A stretch of 64,000 nucleotides of DNA, from positions 62,001 to 126,000 of the forward strand of contig CAWFMV010000004.1 in NCBI GenBank assembly GCA_963817015.1, given 5' to 3'. Under the pieces are notes generated by a model. It was given only the letters and a program-made list of their open reading frames with translations. It searched no databases and was not told the origin of the DNA. Origin of the DNA: VAZQ01 sp963817015. GTDB taxonomy: Bacteria; Pseudomonadota; Alphaproteobacteria; Rhizobiales; Xanthobacteraceae. Of this stretch, positions 46,001 through 55,131 are shown piece after piece; position 1 is the first letter of the stretch; the number at the start of each line of letters is the position of its first letter. The position numbers were made by a program, and so were the translations under genes.

Positions 46001-47044
46001 AATCGCAAGCGCGACGTGTTCAACAGCCTCACCAATCTCGGCGGCCTTCTGGTCACGATGGGACGGCGCGTCGACGCGCTGGCGGCCTATCGCAAGGCTC
46101 TGACGATCATCACCACGCTGTCCGCCTCCGATCCCGGCAACCTGCAATGGCAGCGCGACACTGCGACCATCACCGGGCAGATCGGGTCGGTCCTGGCCGG
46201 CGACGGCGCCCATGCGGATGCGCTTGATTACTTCCGCCGCAGCCTTGCGATCAGCGAAAAGCTGCTGGCGACCAATCCCGACAACGTCATGTGGCTGCGC
46301 GACGTCGCCGTCGTGCAGAACCAGATCGGCGACGTGCTCTCTCTCCTGGGACAGAGCGAGGAGGCGCTCGTTGCCTATCGGCTGAGCCTGACCATCGCGG
46401 AGCGGCTCGCTGCCGACAACCCGCAAGCGAGCGATTGGCAGCGCGACCTTGCAATCAGCCTGGTCAAGGTCGCCGATGCGATTGTTGCCAACAATCGCGA
46501 GGAGGCACGCGGCTACTATGAGCGCAGCCGCCTGATCCGCGAGACGCTCGCTGCGTCCGATCCGGAGAATCTGACCGCGCAGCGCGATGTCTCGCTCATC
46601 TACGACCGGATCGGCAATACCCTGCTGGCCGAGAGCCGCCATCAGGAGGCGCTCGACACCTTTCGCAAAGGCCTCGCCATTCGCGAGCGGATTGTCAGCC
46701 TCGATCCACGCAACGTGATCGCCAAGCGCGACGTCGGCTTCAGCCACGATCGCATCGCCACGACGCTGCAGGCGCTCGGCCGGGTCGACGACGCGCGCGC
46801 GCAGTTCCGCACGCGCTTGCTGGTCATCGAGGACTATGCCGCGACCGATCCGACCAACGCGGTCTGGCAGATCGATCTCGTGCTCTGCCTCAACAGCCTT
46901 GGTCAGATCGGCGACGAGCCGCGCGCCCGATACGAACGTATCCTCGCCATTTTGCGCAATCTCGAACGCGAGAAAAAGCTCACCACCGAGCAGACAACCT
47001 GGATCGCCGCCGCGGAGCGGTTCTTGGCGACCCTGCCGCGCTGA
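43062..47044 (+). pseudogene. DUF4062-nSTAND NTPase-TM-TPR protein, several frameshifts in the first half
   Basis: A protein of about 1,320 residues. TTG at 43062 follows GAGGGA. The N-terminal 120 residues are DUF4062-like, distantly TIR-related (LRLFVSSPSDVAAERARVK, GSPYESGTVLEFETAVEVS). A nSTAND1-type NTPase follows, with Walker A IGASGSGKSSLLRAGLLP, Walker B-like MIAVDQ and VLRSDTYGRFQAVE. A membrane helix LAATAAGLIVAVVLAGLAAW lies near 45150, and then about ten TPR units run to the end (NVLWQSDLAFTQTRIG, NVMWLRDVAVVQNQIG). Bacterial STAND proteins sense a ligand through their repeats and act through the N-terminal domain. Breaks near 43425, 43470, 43675, 43865, 43945, 44085, 44150, 44495 and 45115 are probably errors; the TPR half is clean. 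Confidence 0.85.
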
Positions 47045-47055
47045 CAAAGCCTGCT

Positions 47056-48472
47056 TCAGTACAGCTCAAGGGTCGCCATGCGATCGAGGTCGCTCACCTC
47101 GCCACGCGGCCTGCCGAGGACGCTCAGAAACCGGTCGGCCCAGGTTTCGATGTCATCGCGTAGGAGCGCCTGAAAGGTCGCCTGGTGGCGCGAGCGGCGC
47201 TCATCAAGCGGCATCGATAACGCCTCGGCGATGGCCGCCGCCACGCTGTCGGGATCATAGGGGTTGACCAGCAGCGCAGCCCGGCATTCGCGGGCGGCAC
47301 CGGCAAAGCGTGAGAGAATGAGCACGCCAGGGTCATTGGCGTCCTGGGCCGCGATATACTCCTTGGCAACCAAGTTCATGCCGTCGCGCAGCGGCGTCAC
47401 CAGCGCGGCGCGCGACGCTCGATAGAGACCGGCGAGCATCGCACGCCCGTAGGCGCGGTTGACATAGCGGATCGGCGTCCAGTTCACCTCTCCAAATGTC
47501 CCGTTGATGTGGCCAGCCGCTGCTTCGACCTGTTGCGCCATCTCGGCGTATTCGCGAATCTCACCGCGGCTTTTGGGAGAAATCTGCAGATAGGTCACCT
47601 TGCCGCGCCATTCCGGCTGCGTCGGTCAGGAAGCGCTCGAATGCCGCCATCCGCAGATGCAGCCCCTTGGTATAGTCGAGGCGATCGACGCCGATGATCT
47701 GGACGCGCCCGGACAGGCTTTCGCGCACATCCCGCATGAAGTTCGAGCTCTCGCTGCGCTGCGCGAGGCGCGCAAAGGCGGCAGTTTCGATGCCCACCGG
47801 AAACACATCAATTCGCATCGCGCGCTCGCCCAACGGAAAGTTGAAATCGCGGCTTGCGAGCCCGCATTCGTGGGTGAGATAGCGACTGAAATTGAAAGCG
47901 TCATCGCCGGTCTGGAAGCCCACCAGGTCGTAGTCGCAAAGCGCCGGCAGAAGCTGCTCATGGTGCGGCAACGCCGTGATGATCTCCGGCGGCGGACAGG
48001 GAATGTGGAGGAAGAAGCCGATGCGATTCTTGTGGCCAAGCTCGCGCAGCGCCTTGGCGAGCGGTATCAAGTGATAGTCATGGACCCAGATCAGATCGTC
48101 GGGCTTGATCAGCTCATGCAGCTGCCGGGCGAATGAGTCGTTGACCCGCAGGTATCCGCTGAGATCACGATGAGAGAATTCGGCGCGCTCGAGCTGATAG
48201 TGCAGGATCGGCCACAACACGCGGTTCGCGAACCCGTTGTAATATTCCTTGTGGTCCTCCTCGGTCAGGTCGGTGACGACGTAGGTGACATTGTCTTGCT
48301 TGATCACGCGTGGCTTGTCTTTGGACCGTGGCGCAATGCCTCCGCTCCAGCCAAACCACGTCCCTTCCATCCGCTTGAGCGCCGCTTTGACAGCGACTTC
48401 AAGTCCGCCGGCCCGCACGGAGCCTTCGTCTGGAACAGCAACCCGATTTGAAACTATGACGAGCCGCGCCAA
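47056..48472 (-). CDS. otsA: Trehalose-6-phosphate synthase OtsA, frameshifted
   Basis: OtsA joins UDP-glucose and glucose-6-phosphate. The GT20 core is clear: LVIVSNRV, TWFGWSGG, LIWVHDYHLIPLAKALRELG, GFFLHIPCPPPEII, GVDRLDYTKGL, and ISPKSRGEIREYAEMAQQVE, LVAKEYIAAQDANDPGVLIL. One extra base near 47624 splits the frame; without it FLTDAPEWRGKVTYLQ reads through. The restored length is 471 residues. It overlaps the GH15 stop by 19 bases and is the third gene of an otsB-GH15-otsA operon on the minus strand. Confidence 0.94.
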
Positions 48473-50248
48473 TAGCGGTCCTCCCAGCTGCGTGACAGCT
48501 TCATTGCTGTCAGGATCAGCCCGGCCATTGAATAAGTTTGCGGAAAGTTGCCCCAGAGGGCGCCACTGGTCGGATGAACATCTTCCGACAGCAAGCCGTA
48601 CCGGTTACGAAGCTTGAGGGCATCGACAAACCGATCCCGCGCCTCATCCTGTTGCCCTGTCATCCAAAGCGCGTCGATCAGCCAGAAACGGCAGATCAGG
48701 AATGCAGTCTCGGGCAACCCGAAATCATCCGAACCGGCATATCGCATGACATGCTGCTCCCGCCGCAACTCTCGGTCCACGGCCTTCAAGGTACTAACGA
48801 ATTTCGGGTCATTTGGTTCAATCAGACCGAGTTCCGGGAGCAGGAGGACGCTGGCATCGAGGTCATCGCTGCCAACCGCAGCGGTAAAGGCCTGGCGCCG
48901 CGGGTTCCAGGTCTGCGTCAGGATTTCGCTCTGCAGGCGCGCCGCAATCTCGCCCCAGGCCTGGGCACGATCGGCAAGCCCGAGCGCGGCCGCGATCGCC
49001 TCCAGCCGCTGGCAGCCTGCCCAGCACATCGCCGCCGAATGGGTGTGGATACGCTTGCGCCCGCGAAACTCCCAGATCCCGGAGTCGGGCTCCAGGGCGA
49101 ATTGCGCAGCTTTTTCGCCGAGGGGCTCGATCCGCCGGAACAGATCGACATCGCCCATCCGCGGCAGACGGCGATCGAAGAACATCGGTGAAGCCGCGAG
49201 AATGATGCTGCCGTAGGTGTCATGCTGATCCTGCATGGCGGCCTCGTTGCCGACGCGCACCGGTCCGTCACCACCGTACCCGCGCAGGCCCGGCTCGATC
49301 CGCTCCTCCATCGGGTCGCTCGGCACGACGCTGTAGACCGGACGCAGTTTTTCCGATCGACCCAACACGATGGTCAGGATGTAGGAGATGAAATCCTCCA
49401 TCGTGCGGGTCGCGCCGATGCGATTGAGCGCGCGCACGACGAAATAGGCATCGCGCAGCCAGCAATAGCGATAGTCCCAGGTCCGGCCAGAGCCGGGCGC
49501 TTCCGGGATCGAGGTCGTGTGCGCCGCGATGATCGCGCCGGTCTCCTCGAAGTTCGAGAGCTTGAGCGTGATCGCCGCGCGAATGGTCGCTTCCTGCCAG
49601 TCGTAGGAGACGGCAAGCCGCCGAACCCATTCCTGCCAGTAGCTCCTGGTACGGTCGAGAAATTCACGACAGACGGTCGCCAGATCGCCGTCGATCGGCG
49701 TGTCCGGACCGAGTATCATATGAAGAGGATGCGTCAGCACGAACGCGGCTTCACGGTCCACATAGGACAGCGGCGCATCCGTGGTCACCCGGAGCGCGCG
49801 TCGAGCCGCCGCTGTATCGGATGTGATTGCTGCCCATGGCATGCTGAGTTGGCTGCCCATAGTGGTGCGTCGGGCGAATTCGGATCGTGACGCGAGGCAG
49901 GCCGGCGATCGGCTCGACAATGCGAACGAGTTGGGGAGGCCGGAAGGTGCGTCCGAACTGATAGAAGCGCGGCGCAAAATCCGTGACCTTGACCGCGGCA
50001 CCATTCGCATCGCGCATGACGGCGGTGACAATCGGCGTGTTGCGTCCGTATTCGGATTTGATCTCGACGCATCCGTCGAGAACGACGTCCGCGAAGCCTT
50101 TCTCTTCGTCGCCCGCGAGCAGCCGGCAGAAGACCGGATCGCCGTCGAAGCGCGGAAAGCACCACCACACGATCCGCGCCGAAGGATCAACCAGCGCGGC
50201 CGTGCGGCCATTGCCGATTACGGCGAGGTCCAGTCCATGGTCGGTCAC
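48454..50248 (-). CDS. Glycoside hydrolase family 15 (glucoamylase or trehalase-like), frameshifted
   Basis: A GH15 protein of about 597 residues. The N-terminal beta domain has LAVIGNGRTAALVD and ARIVWWCFPRFDGDPVF; the catalytic toroid has TWDYRYCWLRDAYFVVRAL, SGIWEFRGRKRIHTHSAAMC and SGALWGNFPQTYSMAGLI. One extra base near 49802 separates RYSGGS from RALRVTTDAPLS. The substrate may be maltose, short glucans or trehalose, and its place between otsB and otsA suggests trehalose turnover. The GTG at 50248 overlaps the otsB TGA. Confidence 0.92.
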
Positions 50249-51074
50249 GGCTCGCCTGCCTCAACAGTATCGGCGACGCGATAGAGCCAGGCCCGCACGT
50301 CGCCTGGAGTTCGGAAGTAGCCGGCCACGCCGGGCAACGCGACGGCCGACCGAGAAACCAAGCCCGCCGAATTCCGGCAGGACCGCGAACGCCGCCTCGT
50401 CGGTCACGTCGTCGCCGATGAAGATCGGCCGGCGTCCGCGGAACGGTGCAGACTTCATCAGTTCACGAATGCCGGTGCCCTTGTTGAAGCCGCTCGGCTT
50501 CACCTCGACAACGAACTTGCCGGCCAACACATCGAGCTCGCATTGTGGATAGTCGGCACAGATCGCCACCACCGCGGCGTGCACGGAGGTCGCCCCACTG
50601 CGGCACGAGGCGATAGTGCAACGCGAGCGAATAGCCCTTGTCCTCGACAATGACGCCCTCATGTGACGCTCCGAGCTCCACGAGCCGTCGGCGGAGGTCT
50701 GAAGGAATCGCAGCCTCGTAGCTTTGCGGCGCGGCTCCTCCGCGAGCGCGCAGCTCCGCGCCGTGCCCGGCGACTGCCGCGAGCCTGAGCGGCGCGAACA
50801 GGCGATCAAGGTCCGCCATGGAGCGCCCACTCACAAATGACGTCGCGCCGCCGCCCTGCTGCTCAAGGGCTTTGAGCGCATGCTTCAACCTCTGCGGCAC
50901 CGCTACGCTGTGCGGCGTGTCGGCGAGGTCCAGCAGCGTGCCGTCGACATCAAGCAGAACCGCGCTTGTTCGAATATCGAACGTCTCGATAACCACCACC
51001 CAATGCCCGATGTCTTCATCCAAGTTTCGATAACAAACGGAAACGGAGGTTGGTTCCCTGGCGTGGGGCGTCAA
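50245..51074 (-). pseudogene. otsB: Trehalose-6-phosphate phosphatase OtsB, two frameshifts
   Basis: OtsB removes phosphate from trehalose-6-phosphate. It has the HAD motifs LLDVDGTLLDL, SFVSGRSMADLDRLF, and KPSGFNKGTGIRELM with FIGDDVTDEAAFAVL. Removing one G near 50598 restores PQW-ATSVHAAVVAI and one C near 50344 restores GYFRTPGDVRAWLYRV. TGA at 50245 overlaps the GH15 start. The start is uncertain: TTG at 51074 is the first in frame, but a GTG before VVIETFDIRTSA is equally likely. Confidence 0.88.
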
Positions 51075-51108
51075 AACCCATAAATTTCACGACCGGGACA
51101 CTCCGACC

Positions 51109-51180
51109 AATTGGAATCAAATTGGATGAGAGTCTAGCTTTTTGTTAGGGCACGATCTCCGGGATCGGTTTTCGCAGGCC
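51109..51180. repeat. Dispersed repeat copy
   Basis: Contains ATTGGAATCAAATTGGATGA, then GTCTAGCTTTTTGTTAGGGC and GATCTCCGGGATCGGTTTTC, matching the GAGCATGATC/TCCGAAAACCGG family at 54934-55047. It lies between the convergent ends of otsB's upstream region and the exported protein stop at 51181. Confidence 0.6.
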
Positions 51181-52230
51181 CTAGCGACGGGCGAGCACCT
51201 CGACTTCGGTGTCCACACCGGTGACAACCTTAAAGACGCGCTCGTAGGATTGGTTGTCGTTGCGGGCAATGGCACGATACTCGCCTTCCGCGAGGATCAC
51301 GCGCGGGAAGGCGCCCGTTGATTCCTTGATGACGTCGCCGCCGGGGGTGAGCACCCACCATTGTGTGTCGGCGCGCGCCTCGCCACCGGCGTCGTTGACC
51401 AGCTTCAGCGTAATCACGGCAGCCCGATGGGTGACGGTGGCGTCGGTCAGCTTGCCGGCCTGCACGCGGATGTCCGAACGCACCATCGCGTTCACATCGC
51501 CGTAATTCGATATGATGTGATAGGTCCCGTCCGGCACCAGGATCACGTCACCAGTCTGCGCCGCCTGCACGATCGGCCGTTTGTCGCCCGGCTCGAACTG
51601 ACTGCCCCGATAGATGTCGAACGTGATCTGTCCAGGGGGGATACGGGCGTCGCCGACCTTGCCCTCAATGCGCAGCCCACCGGCGGAGATGTCGAACATC
51701 TCGCGCTGCGCCTCGCCAGACTTGAGGTGGACGGTTCGGGTGGCACTCGCCAGCCCGAAACCAACGTGGACCACATAGGAGCCGGCCGGCAGGGTGACCG
51801 TCGGCGACGACCCGCGATCCTCCTTGATCGGACGCAGCGCCCCCTGCTCGATCTTGCCGGGATAGACCCGCCAATGCAGTCCACCAGTAATCACCGGCTG
51901 GTCGCGGCCAAAGCGCGCCCCAAGCGTCAGCGAGCCCTGCCCGGCCGGTGCGATGACCGGTGGCGCAGCGGCTGCGGGCGGTGGCGACGCGGTCGCGGGC
52001 GGCAGCGACTGCAGCGCCGGCCCCTTTGGGACCGGGGCGGGCCGGTTGTTATTGGGCGGCGCAATGTTCTGGGCGGGACCCGGGGTCTGCCCGGGTACCT
52101 CCTGGGGAGGACGCGGGAGCGGTGAAATATTGAAAAACTGGGCGTTTGACTCGGCCAGGAAGGCCACGAGCCAGAAACCAACGGCCAAGACTAGTCTGGC
52201 CCCGCCCGCGCTGGTTGCTCCGATCCTCAT
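51181..52230 (-). CDS. Exported protein of unknown function
   Basis: A 349-residue secreted protein. ATG at 52230 begins RIGATSAGGARLVLAVGFWL, a signal peptide cut near ESNAQ; GAGGAATCATCCCCG precedes it. The mature part has a proline/alanine-rich linker (PPATASPPPAAAAPP), then three related beta-sandwich units (SLTLGARFGRDQPVITGG, TVTLPAGSYVVHVGFGLA, VILAEGEYRAIARND) like carboxypeptidase regulatory domains. The function is unknown. It is divergent from the nitroreductase gene. Confidence 0.75.
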   Translation of the reverse strand: MRIGATSAGGARLVLAVGFWLVAFLAESNAQFFNISPLPRPPQEVPGQTPGPAQNIAPPNNNRPAPVPKGPALQSLPPATASPPPAAAAPPVIAPAGQGSLTLGARFGRDQPVITGGLHWRVYPGKIEQGALRPIKEDRGSSPTVTLPAGSYVVHVGFGLASATRTVHLKSGEAQREMFDISAGGLRIEGKVGDARIPPGQITFDIYRGSQFEPGDKRPIVQAAQTGDVILVPDGTYHIISNYGDVNAMVRSDIRVQAGKLTDATVTHRAAVITLKLVNDAGGEARADTQWWVLTPGGDVIKESTGAFPRVILAEGEYRAIARNDNQSYERVFKVVTGVDTEVEVLARR

Positions 52231-52447
52231 CGGGGATGATTCCTCGTTCGAAATCGCGGCAAATTCAAGCCTCCCCCCGCGTTTGTCACAACAGGAGCGG
52301 TATGCTAGCGCATGTCCCCGGCTGGGCACCGGTTCGTCGACTAGGACAAGTGCCACACTGATGAATTGAGGTTAGCACGGGAATCGAGGCGGCTCGCCGA
52401 CCGACCAGGACTTGGCGACCGAAGACTTGCCGACCAGGACTTGAACG

Positions 52448-53026
52448 ATGCCCGATGCTCTCGAGTTGCTGCGGACCAGGCGCTCCCTGAAGCCAATCGA
52501 GCTTGTCGATCCGGCCCCGTCGGCGGCCGAGATCGAAACGCTTTTGACGATCGCTTCGCGCGTGCCTGATCATGGCAAGCTCGCGCCCTGGCGCTTCATC
52601 TTGTTCGAAGGCGAGGCACGGCTTGCGGCGGGACAGGCCGTTGAGGCCGCGTTCCGCGCCAAATATCCCGACGCCAAACCGGATCAACTCGACTACGAGC
52701 GCAAGCGGCTTGCGCGCGCGCCGCTCGTGATCGCAGTGGTGAGCCGCGCCGGCCCGCATGTGAAGATTCCCGAATGGGAGCAGGTGCTGTCCGCAGGTGC
52801 AGCCGCCATGAGCCTGGTGCTGGCCGCACACGCGCTCGGCTATGGCGCCAATTGGATCACCGAATGGTACGCCTACGATCGGCGAGTGCTCGACGCGCTT
52901 GGCCTCAAGGACAACGAGAAGGTCGCCGGCTTTATCCATATCGGCACGCCGAAACATGCGCCCGAGGACCGGCCGCGGCCGGCGCTGGCCGAGATCGCCA
53001 CGCGATTTGCTGCCAGAAGCGAATAG
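52448..53026 (+). CDS. Nitroreductase family protein (YdjA-like)
   Basis: A 192-residue FMN-dependent oxidoreductase. The opening LRTRRSLKPIELVDPAPSAA, IASRVPDHGKLAPWRFILFE and the FMN-site block AGAAAMSLVLAAHALGYGAN are typical of the minimal YdjA subfamily. The ribosome site is weak (GGACTTGAACG). Just before it, CCGACCAGGACTTG occurs twice (about 52399 and 52428). The flavin reductase gene follows 90 bases later, which fits a flavin-linked pair. Confidence 0.9.
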   Translation: MPDALELLRTRRSLKPIELVDPAPSAAEIETLLTIASRVPDHGKLAPWRFILFEGEARLAAGQAVEAAFRAKYPDAKPDQLDYERKRLARAPLVIAVVSRAGPHVKIPEWEQVLSAGAAAMSLVLAAHALGYGANWITEWYAYDRRVLDALGLKDNEKVAGFIHIGTPKHAPEDRPRPALAEIATRFAARSE

Positions 53027-53098
53027 AGAATGGCGAGCAGCGAATGGGGAGTGACCGGGAACGCTGACTGATCCCTATTCGCCATTCGCTACTCGCCA
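53019..53098. repeat. Imperfect palindromic repeat after nitroreductase
   Basis: GCGAATAGAGAATGGCGAG and GCGAATGGGGA on one side pair loosely with TCCCTATTCGCCATTCGC and TACTCGCC on the other. Short ATTCGC/GCGAAT tracts of this sort recur in intergenic regions of rhizobia. It could form a long hairpin between the two genes. Confidence 0.55.
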
Positions 53099-53115
53099 GA
53101 ACCCAGGGACCAACG

Positions 53116-53754
53116 ATGTTCTACGAAACCAGCAAGAATGACCACGGCCTACCTCGCGACCCGTTCAAGGCGATCGTGTCGCCCCGCCCGGTCGGCTGGA
53201 TCACCTCGATGAGCGCCAACGGCGAGATCAATCTCGCGCCCTACTCGTTCTTCAACGCGGTGTCCGACGGCCCGCCGATCGTGATGTTCTCAAGCGACGG
53301 CTACAAGGATTTGCTCGCCTTCATCGCCGAGACCAAGGAATTCGTCTGCAATCTGGCGATCCTCGATCTGATCGCCGCCGTGGTCACGAGCGGCATCTCC
53401 TATCCGCGCGGCATCAATGAGATGGTCGAGGCCGGACTCGAACCGGTGCCCTCGCGGCTGGTGCGGCCGCCGCGCGTCAAGGCCTCGCCCTGCGCGCTGG
53501 AATGCAAGCTCCTGCAGATCGTCGACCTCAAGGATCTCGACGGCGAGCCCGCGCATCGCCATGTCGCGTTCGGACAGGTGGTCGGCATCCACATCGACGA
53601 CCGCTTCATCAAGGATGGCCGCGTCGACACCGCCGCCATGCGCCCGATCGCGCGCTGCGGCTATGCGGACTACGCGGTGGTCGACAAGGTGATCCCGGTG
53701 GTGCGGCCGCAGACGCCCGCGAATGCGAAGACGAAGGTGCAGGCGGCCGAGTAG
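53116..53754 (+). CDS. Flavin reductase family protein
   Basis: A 212-residue split-barrel flavin reductase. FKAIVSPRPVGWITSMSANG, LAPYSFFNAVSDGPPIVMFS and ETKEFVCNLAILDLIAA are the family's flavin-binding and hydrophobic blocks, and HVAFGQVVGIHIDDRFI closes the core. Such proteins supply reduced FMN to monooxygenases or act on their own. ATG at 53116 is chosen because it begins FYETSKNDHGLPRDPFK, the family opening. Confidence 0.9.
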   Translation: MFYETSKNDHGLPRDPFKAIVSPRPVGWITSMSANGEINLAPYSFFNAVSDGPPIVMFSSDGYKDLLAFIAETKEFVCNLAILDLIAAVVTSGISYPRGINEMVEAGLEPVPSRLVRPPRVKASPCALECKLLQIVDLKDLDGEPAHRHVAFGQVVGIHIDDRFIKDGRVDTAAMRPIARCGYADYAVVDKVIPVVRPQTPANAKTKVQAAE

Positions 53755-53886
53755 CGCGCCGGCACAACCTCGATCTGTTATTCCAAGAGAATAGTGATCG
53801 CGAGCACATCGTGACTCGCGCGTTCCGACAATTGTGCCCCATCCCCACAACGGATGACCCTACGTGGGCCAATTGGAGGAGATATC

Positions 53887-54937
53887 ATGCCTATTCTGAA
53901 AACTGCCGCCGTGGCGTTCCCGATCCCGGACCTTGGCTTTCTCATCGAGGGCACGGAGGGCAACGATACGCTTTCCGATCTGATCTCCGGTGTCGATTGG
54001 AGCTCCAACGATACGGTGAACGGCCTCGGCGGCAACGACTGGATCACGCTTTACAACGGCAACGACACCGCCAACGGCGGCGCCGGCAATGACGTGTTCT
54101 ACGACCGCGGCAACGGCAACGATGTGATGAACGGCGAAGCCGGCGCCGACTTGTTCTATGTCGGCCTTGGCAACGATACCGTCAACGGCGGCACCGGCAC
54201 CGACTTCGTCTCCTATGCGAACAGCCAGCAGATCGTCGGGCTCGATCTCGAAAGCGGGTTTGCGATCTCCGAAGGCATCGACACCCTGATCTCGATCGAG
54301 AGCGCCGCCGGCGGCATCGGCAACGATGTGCTGCTCGGCAGCAGCGTCGCCAATTCACTCTATGGTGGAGATGGCCAAGACCGGATCGAGGGCCGTGATG
54401 GCAATGACTTTCTCAACGGCCAGGCCGGCAATGACACGCTGCTCGGCGGCAACGGCGCAGACTCGCTCTACGGCGAGTTCGGCAATGACGTGCTCAATGG
54501 CGGCGAAGGTGACGACTTCCTGTGGGCCGGCCAAGGCGACGACACGCTGACCGGCGGCGGTGGCGCCGACACGTTCTATTACGGCGCAACCAGCGACTTC
54601 AACACCGTGGACACGATCACGGACTTCCAGCAGGGCGTCGACAAGATCAATCTCGCGGCCATCGACGCCAGACCCGACCTCGCCGGCAACCAGGCATTCA
54701 CCTTCGAACTCGACGCCGGACGGTTCGTGGGAGGAGTTCTGGGACGGTCTGGACGACTGGGGCGCCTATTTGCTGCATGGTGTCGGCCCCTCGATCAATG
54801 GCGATACCGGTGAAATCGAGTACCGGCACGACGGTGGCTACACCTACATCTATCTCTCCTACGCCGACACGCCCAATTCCGCGTCGATCCGCCTGGAAGG
54901 AACGTACAATCTCACTGCCGCTGACTTCGTGCTCTAG
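53887..54937 (+). CDS. RTX-type calcium-binding protein, frameshifted
   Basis: A secreted protein of about 349 residues with many GGxGxDxU nonapeptide repeats (EGTEGNDTLSDLISG, GNDTVNGLGGNDW, GGAGNDVFYDRGNGND, LLGGNGADSLYGEFGND), which bind calcium outside the cell. ATG at 53887 follows GGAGGAGATATC and there is no classical signal peptide, as expected for type I secretion. One extra G near 54727 breaks the frame; without it AGRFWEEFWDGLDDW reads through, and the C-terminus has YIYLSYADTPNSASIRL. No type I secretion genes are near. Confidence 0.88.
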
Positions 54938-55047
54938 ACTTTGATCCATTGATCAAAGTCTAGCTTCTTGCTTGAGCATGATCTTTTCCGAAAACCGGCT
55001 TCCACCCCGGATCAAGCCCGGGGCAGGCTTTTTCGGGATCATGCTCT
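54934..55047. repeat. Dispersed palindromic repeat, fullest copy
   Basis: Starts with TAGACTTTGATC and GATCAAAGTCTAGC around a short loop, then GAGCATGATC (54974-54983) and TCCGAAAACCGG, and ends with GATCATGCTC (55037-55046), which pairs with the GAGCATGATC. This matches the repeat family known from Bradyrhizobium intergenic regions. It lies after the RTX gene and can act as a bidirectional hairpin. Confidence 0.85.
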
Positions 55048-55131
55048 GAGCAGCGCCGTCCATCATAAACTGCACCGGCATCGGGCAAGACGCGCCCGAT
55101 GCCGGCTGATCGCATGTGTCTCGCCGCAGGC

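Noticed and set aside
44924..47047. A 707-residue open frame on the minus strand
   Set aside because: It is exactly antisense to the TPR repeats, and its composition follows the third positions of the plus-strand codons. It has no domain.
54974..55046. A rho-independent terminator at the dispersed repeat
   Set aside because: The hairpin is long and has no T-run directly after its last arm; the same element occurs elsewhere, so I class it as a repeat.
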